Shown: positions 8,152-13,740 of the stretch, one piece after another
How the letters are laid out: every line of letters starts with the position of its first letter
Position numbering within the stretch: position 1 is the first letter of the stretch
NCBI GenBank assembly: GCA_964424715.1
Contig: CAYRJW010000037.1
Location: 1-14,591, forward strand
Length of the DNA: 14,591 nucleotides
Source of the DNA: JAMHZE01 sp964424715
GTDB taxonomy: Bacteria; Pseudomonadota; Alphaproteobacteria; Rickettsiales; UBA8987
Reading direction: 5' to 3'
The notes under the pieces: generated by a model
Databases searched by the model: none
What the model saw: only the letters and a program-made list of their open reading frames with translations
Told to the model about the DNA's origin: nothing
Position numbers and translations under genes: made by a program

Positions 8152-9342
8152 TTATTCTAAATATTTACAAACTTTCTTACCACTCACCACCGCACCTTCA
8201 ATGGTAGCCGGCAAGCCATTCTTTACATAATCTCCGGCTAAAAATAAATTAGTATATTTAGTTCTTTGCTCAGGCCGTTTTTTCAGTTGTTGGGTGGTGC
8301 AGGCAAAGGTGGCGCGTTTTTCGGTTAGTATCCTATGTTCCGGCATGTTCTGGCTTATTCCAAGTACGCGGCTGCATATGGCCCATGTGTTGCGCGCAAG
8401 GTCGGCATCGTTCATGCTGATGGTGGCGGCGCTGTAGGTGGTGGATATCATATCGGGCTTAACGAATATCCATTCGATATTGCTGTTGATCACGCCGATT
8501 ATCTGCGGCGGGAAATTATGCGGGAATTTGAAATGGACATTTATTATCGCTGAGAATTCATCGGGTGTTTCAATATCAACAAGCTTTGATACCGAAGAGG
8601 GCGGGGTTGCCAGAACTACCATATCATTTTCAACATCAATTTCCCTGTCATCGAAAATAAGTTTTTGGATAATATTGTCTGAGTTCTCAGTTCTTTTTAA
8701 TGAATTATTATAATTCATCTTTACCCCCGCTGCCTGCAAGGCCGCAGTAAGCGGTGTTATCAGCGCATCTGCCCAGTTATTTTTCGGGTAATAATGATCG
8801 AACCCGCTGCGGGAAGTTATAAGTTTTATAAAAACCCTCCGCAGAATATTGGAGTTTGCAGCTTCCGAAGGCGTATTCAATATGCTTCTGGAGACCGGGT
8901 TTATTATCTTGTGATATATATTAGGACTGAGCCGGAAAGCCTCTCTCACGGGTTTTGCCGTTGGCAGCAGGATAAATTTGAACAGATTGACAAAATTCAA
9001 AACCCCGAATTTCTCAAGGTCAGGGAATGGGGCATGATAGTAATATCTTTCGCCGTTCCTGTTATCAAAAAAGGTAAATGTCTTATCATCGAATTTATTA
9101 AGTCTGTTCTCTATTCCAAGGTCTTTTATCAACCTCAGGATATTTTTATTCGCTCCCATTATCAGGTGGTTGCCGTTATCTATCACGGTGCCGAGCTTAT
9201 CATCAAAATAACTCCGGCAGCGACCTCCGGCATTGGCGGTTGCTTCAAATACCTCAACCTCAAAACCTTGCTTTGCGGCGTAATGGGCTGCGGTTAACCC
9301 CGCTATTCCGGCGCCGATAATGTATAGTTTTCTTTTTTCCAT
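8152..9342 (-). CDS. hpnE: HpnE-like FAD-dependent oxidoreductase (squalene-associated desaturase family)
   Basis: A flavin amine-oxidase fold protein of the phytoene-desaturase/HpnE group. HpnE dehydroxylates hydroxysqualene to squalene in the HpnCDE route. Features are an N-terminal dinucleotide-binding motif IIGAGIAGLTAAHYA, then EATANAGGRCRSY and the HpnE-like TVIDNGNHLIMGAN. A C-terminal flavin-contact segment reads LFLAGDYVKNGLPATIEGA. I chose the ATG at 9342 (396 residues), because it puts the first beta-strand at the usual distance from the N-terminus. The longer 9372 start would overlap the divergent neighbour. The gene diverges by 21 bp from an NDUFAF6-like prenyl-synthase homologue, whereas HpnE is usually next to HpnC and HpnD. 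The exact substrate is therefore inferred and could be another isoprenoid. Confidence 0.8.
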   Translation of the reverse strand: MEKRKLYIIGAGIAGLTAAHYAAKQGFEVEVFEATANAGGRCRSYFDDKLGTVIDNGNHLIMGANKNILRLIKDLGIENRLNKFDDKTFTFFDNRNGERYYYHAPFPDLEKFGVLNFVNLFKFILLPTAKPVREAFRLSPNIYHKIINPVSRSILNTPSEAANSNILRRVFIKLITSRSGFDHYYPKNNWADALITPLTAALQAAGVKMNYNNSLKRTENSDNIIQKLIFDDREIDVENDMVVLATPPSSVSKLVDIETPDEFSAIINVHFKFPHNFPPQIIGVINSNIEWIFVKPDMISTTYSAATISMNDADLARNTWAICSRVLGISQNMPEHRILTEKRATFACTTQQLKKRPEQRTKYTNLFLAGDYVKNGLPATIEGAVVSGKKVCKYLE

Positions 9343-9348
9343 AAATAC

Positions 9349-9357
9349 ATTATACCA
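9349..9357 (-). promoter_or_regulatory. Extended -10 promoter element directly in front of the hpnE-like gene
   Basis: On the minus strand TGGTATAAT, a perfect TATAAT with a TGn extension, ends six bases before the ATG at 9342. No good -35 is seen at 17-18 bp, which extended -10 promoters tolerate. Transcription would begin at or next to the start codon, suggesting a leaderless mRNA; no Shine-Dalgarno sequence is present in the gap. This is inference from spacing only. Confidence 0.5.
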
Positions 9358-9363
9358 GTTCAT

Positions 9364-10341
9364 ATGCTTCATGAAATCCAGAAATTCGATTACGACCGAT
9401 ATTTATCCCTTATCTTTGCCCCGAAAGATAAGCGTGATGATCTTGTGACCGTTATCCTGTTCAATCTTGAGATAGCGCGCATAAAATCCAAGGTCACCGA
9501 GCCAATGATGGGCCTTATCCGCCTTGAGTGGTGGCGCGAGGCGCTGGACGAGATATTCGACCCGGCCAGAACACCCAGAAGGCATAATGTTGTTTCGGCC
9601 TTGCGGGAGCTGGTGGTAAAATATCCTCAGATCTCCAAGGATAATTTTTTAAAAATCATCAATGCCCGGGAGAAAGACCTTGATGATAATCCCTTTAAAA
9701 CCCTTGCAGAGTTTGATGAATATCTGCTTGCAACCTCCTATCCAATAAACAAGGTAATGCTGGATATACTCTTCACTTCCCCCTCGCCCCTTGGGGGAGA
9801 GGGAGTGGTGAGGGGTTCGTGCCTATGGTCACCCTCACCAAGATTTTCTAAGTTCACTTCGTTCACTAAGAAAATCTGTCCTCTTCCCTCTAGGGAGAGG
9901 GAAGACAATAGGGGTGAGGCCATTTATAGCGCCGTTGAAGAAATATCCGCCGCCTGGGCTGTCTGTGCCATACTTCGTTCGGCATACCGTAATTTTTCCT
10001 CGAACCGCTCAGTATTCCCGGCGGATATGATGGAAAAATATAATACCAATATAACCACCTTCGGCAAACCGGAATTCGTTGAGAACTCCAGGCCGCTGGT
10101 AAAAGAGCTTTGCGATATGGCGGAGGCAAGGCTTATAAAAGCCAAAGCATTGTTAAAGAATTCCCCCAAGGTTGAACGCAAAAAAGCAGCCGCGATATTG
10201 CTGAACATAAAGACAACCGAGCACCATCTGGGGCAGATAAAGAAGAATGGTTACGACATATTCACCAGAAACCTGAACCCGCATCTGGGTGTGGCGGGGT
10301 TGGTTTCGGTATATATTAAATCTTTAAACGGGTCGTTTTAA
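9364..10341 (+). CDS. NDUFAF6-like squalene/phytoene synthase family protein with an in-frame palindromic insert
   Basis: The protein resembles the alphaproteobacterial/mitochondrial NDUFAF6 (C8orf38) branch of the squalene/phytoene synthase family, whose mitochondrial member assists respiratory complex I assembly. Supporting segments are FNLEIARIKSKVTEPMMGL, RLEWWREALDEIF, INAREKDLDD and the C-terminal YDIFTRNLNPHLGV. The aspartate-rich DxxxD motif of true synthases is replaced by EIARIK, and no second Asp motif is visible near ILRSAYRNF, so prenyl-synthase activity is doubtful. Residues about 139-186 (SPSPLGGEG onward) are encoded by a hairpin-rich repeat. Without it the protein would be about 277 residues, a normal length for this branch. 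The reading frame is intact on both sides. The gene diverges from the hpnE-like gene. No ribosome site is seen before the ATG. Confidence 0.85.
   Translation: MLHEIQKFDYDRYLSLIFAPKDKRDDLVTVILFNLEIARIKSKVTEPMMGLIRLEWWREALDEIFDPARTPRRHNVVSALRELVVKYPQISKDNFLKIINAREKDLDDNPFKTLAEFDEYLLATSYPINKVMLDILFTSPSPLGGEGVVRGSCLWSPSPRFSKFTSFTKKICPLPSREREDNRGEAIYSAVEEISAAWAVCAILRSAYRNFSSNRSVFPADMMEKYNTNITTFGKPEFVENSRPLVKELCDMAEARLIKAKALLKNSPKVERKKAAAILLNIKTTEHHLGQIKKNGYDIFTRNLNPHLGVAGLVSVYIKSLNGSF
9778..9921. repeat. Composite palindromic element inserted in frame within a coding gene
   Basis: Four consecutive hairpins nearly tile this block. They are 9781-9785/9799-9803 with an inner CCCC/GGGG stem; 9806-9814/9832-9840, a perfect 9 bp; 9841-9849/9869-9877, a perfect 9 bp; and 9882-9891/9896-9905, a perfect 10 bp with a 4-base loop. 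The ends match as an inverted repeat in 9 of 10 bases (9782-9791/9910-9919). The span between these ends is 138 bases, exactly 46 codons. The block is open in the host gene's frame and encodes a Ser/Pro/Gly/Arg/Lys-rich peptide lying between two conserved parts of the protein. Exact edges are uncertain by a few bases. Confidence 0.88.
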
Positions 10342-10356
10342 ACTCAGTTTCCACAT

Positions 10357-10484
10357 CCCGTCATTGCGATGAGCGCTAGCGATGCGGCAATCCAGTTGAA
10401 TTTTATTGTATAGCAATTCAGATTTTTTATTCCCACGGTCGCGGCTGGATTGCCGCGTCGGCGATGCCTCCTCGCAATGACGGG
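10357..10484. repeat. Imperfect palindromic intergenic repeat
   Basis: The arms at 10357-10395 and 10445-10484 are inverted copies. The outer 13 bases (CCCGTCATTGCGA) and the inner 12 bases (GCGGCAATCCAG) pair perfectly, while the middle of each arm diverges. The 49-base AT-rich spacer contains a small inner inverted pair, TGAATT/AATTCA. The repeat fills most of the 153-bp gap between the converging NDUFAF6-like and rpoH genes and ends 10 bases from the rpoH stop codon. It belongs to the CGTCATTGCGA...CAATCCAG type seen dispersed in many proteobacterial genomes (general knowledge, not searched). No T-run marks it as a standard terminator. Confidence 0.9.
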
Positions 10485-10494
10485 ATCGGGGGTT

Positions 10495-11364
10495 CTAGGC
10501 TGCCATCGCCTTCGGGGCCATCAGGGCCTGCAACTTCTCAAACGCACGGTTCTCTATCTGGCGTACGCGTTCGCGGGAAATGCCATATTCCTGGCTGAGA
10601 TCCTCAAGCGTTTTTGGTTCATCGAGAAGGCGGCGTTTGGTTAATATATCCTTTTCGCGGTCGTTCAGGTTGGCTATTGCTTTGGTCAGAAGGCTGTTAT
10701 TATAAACGGCTTCCTCCCTTTCGCCCAGTACAACTTCCTGATCGGCGTGCTCATCGGCGATGAAGTTTATTTTATCATCTTCGCCATCCTCATAGGCCGA
10801 TACATTCAGGGAGCTGGTGCCGCCGCTCATTAGCCTGTCCATATCCTTAACTTCAGTGATAGAGACATGCAGTTCATCGGCTATCTCAGAAACATTGGCA
10901 TCGGTAAGGTTGCTGCTTTCCGCACCTGCGGTAAGTTTATTCTTCAGCCTTCTTAGATTATAGAAAAGCTTTTTCTGATTGGCAGAACTGCCTACTCTTA
11001 CGATGCTCCATGATCTAAGTACGAATTCATTGATGGAAGCTTTTATCCACCACATAGCATATGTTGAAAGGCGGAAGCCCTTAGATGGATCGAATTTTTT
11101 CACGGCATGCATCAGGCCGATATTGCCTTCAGCGATTATATCATTCACCGGTAGGCCATAGCCGCGGAAACTCATCGCAATTTTAACGACAAGACGTAAA
11201 TGGCTTGTAACAAGCTTCTGTGCCGCCTCAATATCACTATATATTTTATAGCGCAGCGCGAGAGTGTATTCTTCCTTCTCAGTAAGGATAGGGAATTTGC
11301 TGATCTCGGACATATAATGAGCCAGCCCACTTTCCTGCAGAATCGGTAAACTAATATTTGACAT
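10495..11364 (-). CDS. rpoH: RNA polymerase heat-shock sigma factor RpoH (sigma-32)
   Basis: A group 3 sigma-70-family factor that directs RNA polymerase to heat-shock promoters. The 289-residue protein shows region 2 (about 48-120, with GNIGLMHAVKKFDPSKGFRL and TYAMWWIKASI). It also has the diagnostic RpoH box QKKLFYNLR (130-138), which separates it from RpoD and other sigma factors. Region 4 has the helix-turn-helix YGISRERVRQIENRAFEKLQ near the C-terminus. Acidic EDGEDDK lies in the linker between regions. The start is well supported by AAGGAAGG (forward 11370-11377), five bases from the ATG. A promoter lies about 40-70 bp upstream. It reads in the same direction as icd, which ends 137 bp upstream, but has its own promoter candidate. 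Confidence 0.96.
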   Translation of the reverse strand: MSNISLPILQESGLAHYMSEISKFPILTEKEEYTLALRYKIYSDIEAAQKLVTSHLRLVVKIAMSFRGYGLPVNDIIAEGNIGLMHAVKKFDPSKGFRLSTYAMWWIKASINEFVLRSWSIVRVGSSANQKKLFYNLRRLKNKLTAGAESSNLTDANVSEIADELHVSITEVKDMDRLMSGGTSSLNVSAYEDGEDDKINFIADEHADQEVVLGEREEAVYNNSLLTKAIANLNDREKDILTKRRLLDEPKTLEDLSQEYGISRERVRQIENRAFEKLQALMAPKAMAA

Positions 11365-11404
11365 AGTAACCTTCCTTTTTTGCTAGTCTTTAACCCTCAT
11401 ATAT

Positions 11405-11433
11405 CTATTAGCATGTAGCATGCCAACTGTCAA
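11405..11433 (-). promoter_or_regulatory. Predicted rpoH promoter with an inverted repeat in its spacer
   Basis: On the minus strand a perfect -35 TTGACA (forward 11428-11433) is followed after 17 bases by TAATAG (forward 11405-11410), a poor -10. The spacer contains GCATG-CTA-CATGC, a perfect 5-bp inverted repeat (forward 11411-11423), touching the -10. This could be an operator for a dimeric regulator. The leader would be about 35 bases. The remainder of the icd-rpoH gap is AT-rich, and I see no terminator for icd in it. Confidence 0.55.
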
Positions 11434-11501
11434 GCATAATTGGAACAGAATTGGGGCAGATTTGTAGATATTTTATAGTAATTATATATCAGTCAGTTAG
11501 A

Positions 11502-12710
11502 TCATAATGAGTTTTTTATCTCAGCCGCAACGGCATCAACAAATTGTTCCGTGGTAAGTCCTGAAGGGCCGCAGAGGTCGCGGGTGCCTTTACCGGCTAC
11601 CATTAATTTGTACATGGAATCATACATTATTTTTGTGAATCTTTTTATCTCGCCATTGCCTTTTGCAAGGACCTCGGCGTGGTTCATGGCCTCGGCCAGT
11701 GCGTGAACTAAACCAAGTGGGTTGAGGGAGGTTTCCTCTCCGCGTAAACGTCTTTTTTCCATATCGGAGACGGTGCCGTGGCTGGCTTCGAATTCTTTTA
11801 TCATATCGCCATTATCGGAAACGCCGACAAGGGATGATGAGATAAAGCCCGGAGATTTATGTATCTGGCTCATTTCATCGGTGAGCATGTCACCATCATA
11901 ATTATGGGCAACCATGGAAAAGCCGCCGTCGCGCCATTTCAGGAGTTTCATGGTAGCATCGTCGGAAATTAAATGCTGTAATTTGCCATCCTTTACTAAT
12001 CCGGCGGCGGTGAATTTATCTTTGTAATCTCTTTCAAAAATATCTTTCATTATCTTCCAGAAATCTTCCTGCCATTTGAAAACGGTTTTTTTGGTGACGA
12101 TGTAAGGTGTAACACCTGCTGCAAGGCTGCGTTCAAAGAAATGTTTTGCGAGTTCCGGCAGATTATCAAGCGGGTTATGGTAGAATACTGCGGCGTTTAA
12201 ATTATCTTCAAGCTTGCGCTCATCAACGGTCACAGGCTCGCCATTCTCAGGATAGAAGGTTGTTACAACCTTGCCTTTGCCCACCATTTTAAAGCCAGCA
12301 CCATATTCGCCGCCGACAGCCTGACGATCGAACAGAACAGGTTTTTTATAGCCGAGCTCAAGGCCGTTTATATGGATAGTATCGCGTGAGATTGTAATGC
12401 CGTTCCAGCCTTTGCGCATGGCGCCGTTTGGGCTACCCCATGCTTTTGAAAGGCCAAGTTCCTTTACCTGATCTGCGGTTGGGGTGATGGTCGGTTCCTT
12501 GAATATGGATTTTATTTCCTTGCCGGCCTTTACGATATCCTTCATCACCTGATCCTGTGTGGAATCGCGGTGCTTGCAGGAGAGATCAAAGAATTGCCAG
12601 TTGGAGGTATCGATGTTCGGTTCTATCCATTTTGTAAGGATAAGGGCCATTGTGTAACGGGTCATTTCCTCGCCGCTCACATAGACCATTTTTGGTGCTT
12701 TAAGCTTCAT
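11502..12710 (-). CDS. icd: NADP-dependent isocitrate dehydrogenase (dimeric, eukaryotic/alphaproteobacterial type)
   Basis: Oxidatively decarboxylates isocitrate to 2-oxoglutarate in the TCA cycle, generating NADPH. Recognisable elements are GEEMTR (13-18; usually GDEMTR), TITP (74-77), the substrate-binding SPNGAMR (93-99), RQAVGGEY, the metal-ligand region HNYDGDMLTDE (D272, D274, D278), and HGTV (311-314) in the cofactor site. Length (402) is normal for this homodimeric type. The sequence departs from the common consensus at several places, for example VSGEEMTR and TITPTADQV, so it is a divergent member, but active-site residues look intact. The start directly abuts the upstream gene's stop (TAG-ATG), with GAAGG seven bases upstream inside that gene. 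Confidence 0.93.
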   Translation of the reverse strand: MKLKAPKMVYVSGEEMTRYTMALILTKWIEPNIDTSNWQFFDLSCKHRDSTQDQVMKDIVKAGKEIKSIFKEPTITPTADQVKELGLSKAWGSPNGAMRKGWNGITISRDTIHINGLELGYKKPVLFDRQAVGGEYGAGFKMVGKGKVVTTFYPENGEPVTVDERKLEDNLNAAVFYHNPLDNLPELAKHFFERSLAAGVTPYIVTKKTVFKWQEDFWKIMKDIFERDYKDKFTAAGLVKDGKLQHLISDDATMKLLKWRDGGFSMVAHNYDGDMLTDEMSQIHKSPGFISSSLVGVSDNGDMIKEFEASHGTVSDMEKRRLRGEETSLNPLGLVHALAEAMNHAEVLAKGNGEIKRFTKIMYDSMYKLMVAGKGTRDLCGPSGLTTEQFVDAVAAEIKNSL

Positions 12711-12983
12711 CTACTGGCCTTCGCAGAAATGTTTTATAACTATTCTGTGGCCGTTATGCTGGTTCACCAGATAGACATTATCGCGGCCTTTCAGGAAGCT
12801 TTTAGTATCGCCAACATGCACATAGCTTGGGAAGTTATCATCATCGGTAGCAAGGAATGCGGCGTAGCTGGCCTTATCAGGTGGGAAATTCTCGCAAAGC
12901 TTACGGTAATCCTGCGCGGAAGCGTTTGAAGTTGTATAAAAAACTACAAGTGATAAAAACAGTAATGTAAGGATTCTCTTCAT
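12711..12983 (-). CDS. Small secreted protein of unknown function
   Basis: I do not recognise this 90-residue protein. It has a clear Sec signal peptide: basic MKR, a hydrophobic core (ILTLLFLSLVVFY), and a likely signal peptidase I site after ASA (residues 21-23). The mature part is about 67 residues with only two cysteines, C30 near its start and C87 near its end, which could pair in the periplasm. It contains an acidic TDDDN patch and a hydrophilic middle. Coding is supported by the signal peptide, by the upstream TTGACA promoter candidate, and by its stop codon touching the icd ATG, which makes it the first gene of a two-gene unit. It has no strong ribosome site of its own. Confidence 0.8.
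   Translation of the reverse strand: MKRILTLLFLSLVVFYTTSNASAQDYRKLCENFPPDKASYAAFLATDDDNFPSYVHVGDTKSFLKGRDNVYLVNQHNGHRIVIKHFCEGQ
12718..12722 (-). promoter_or_regulatory. Ribosome binding site for icd inside the upstream gene
   Basis: On the minus strand GAAGG lies seven bases before the icd ATG, entirely within the last codons of the small secreted protein gene. The stop TAG and the icd ATG are contiguous, an arrangement typical of translational coupling by terminating ribosomes. This supports the ATG at 12710 as the icd start. Confidence 0.65.
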
Positions 12984-13019
12984 AACAACTTGATGATTTT
13001 AATTAATAATTACTTTATA

Positions 13020-13048
13020 ACCATAAATTATTAAAAAACCACTGTCAA
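13020..13048 (-). promoter_or_regulatory. Predicted promoter of the small secreted protein gene and icd
   Basis: On the minus strand a perfect -35 TTGACA (forward 13043-13048) is followed after exactly 17 bases by TATGGT (forward 13020-13025), a 4/6 match to TATAAT. It lies in the AT-rich 88-bp region shared with divergent ccmB. The leader before the small gene would be roughly 30 bases. For ccmB on the other strand I see only weak -10-like AT-rich sequence, such as TATAAC at 13016. Confidence 0.55.
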
Positions 13049-13071
13049 AGAAAAATCAAATATCATTGCGT

Positions 13072-13740
13072 ATGGAACTGGTACAATTACTGAAACGGGA
13101 ATTAAAGATAATCTATCACAGATTCGCAGATGTTTTTAATATCTTTATTTTCTTTATCATCATTTGTTTTGCGTTCTCTTTCGCGGCATCTGGCAATATT
13201 TCCCTGCCGGTTGCCAGCTCGGTGATAATAATATGTTTTATGCTGAGTTCCAATCTTTCTGCCCATCTTATCTTTGAGAAGGATATTGAAACTGGAATGC
13301 TGCAACAATTATTCCTGCGCATAAAAAGCCTGAACAACCTTATATTCGCCAAGATGATCGCCCATTTCATCTGTTTTGGTATCCCTTTAACAATAGCCGT
13401 GCCGGTGGCATCATTATTCTTTAATGTCGCGCCGGAAAATATTATTTCGCTGGTCGGTATGATACTCATCACCAGCCTGATAATTTCGGTGATAAATGTA
13501 ATGATGGCCGGAATAACCGCCGGAATAAAAGCCGGAGGAATGATATCAATAATCCTCTCTCTGCCGCTTTATATTCCGATAATGATACTGAACATCGCCT
13601 ATATGGTATCCATAGCCGGAGGAGAGCAGGGCATAGACTTCCCAAGCTTCGTACAGAACATATCAGCATTCCTGCTGATAATAATCCCGCTGGCGCTGTT
13701 TTCGGTCAGGCAGACCATCAGGAACGCGGTGGAGAGCTAG
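13072..13740 (+). CDS. ccmB: Heme exporter protein CcmB (cytochrome c maturation, System I)
   Basis: CcmB is the membrane subunit of the CcmAB ABC transporter. With CcmC and CcmD it releases haem-loaded CcmE for cytochrome c maturation in the periplasm. The protein has about six hydrophobic helices. It shows the family motif region FEKDIETGMLQQLFL (FE-D---G-LEQL type), a KMIAHFICFGIPLTIAVP segment, and SLPLYIPIMI near the penultimate helices. I chose ATG 13072 (222 residues) over a TTG at 13066, because CcmB proteins start just before the L-x-R-E-L-K helix. No ccmA, ccmC or ccmE is adjacent. Its stop codon overlaps that of the convergent glutamate dehydrogenase gene at a shared CTAG. Confidence 0.92.
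   Translation: MELVQLLKRELKIIYHRFADVFNIFIFFIIICFAFSFAASGNISLPVASSVIIICFMLSSNLSAHLIFEKDIETGMLQQLFLRIKSLNNLIFAKMIAHFICFGIPLTIAVPVASLFFNVAPENIISLVGMILITSLIISVINVMMAGITAGIKAGGMISIILSLPLYIPIMILNIAYMVSIAGGEQGIDFPSFVQNISAFLLIIIPLALFSVRQTIRNAVES

Noticed and set aside
9343..9372. Longer N-terminus for the hpnE-like protein starting at 9372
   Set aside because: It would overlap the divergent gene's start and add ten residues before the conserved nucleotide-binding strand. The extended -10 element would lie inside it.
9738..9923. Minus-strand open frame across the palindromic insert in the NDUFAF6-like gene
   Set aside because: It is the complement of the repeat and of conserved coding sequence. The plus-strand frame has family similarity on both sides, and the minus frame has no ribosome site or recognisable product.
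9364..10341. Pseudogene status for the NDUFAF6-like gene because of the insertion
   Set aside because: The frame is intact through the insert, and the downstream conserved sequence, including the C-terminal motif, is preserved. Loss of function cannot be excluded but is not shown.
13066..13071. TTG start for ccmB
   Set aside because: An ATG two codons later fits the family N-terminus better, and no ribosome site favours TTG.
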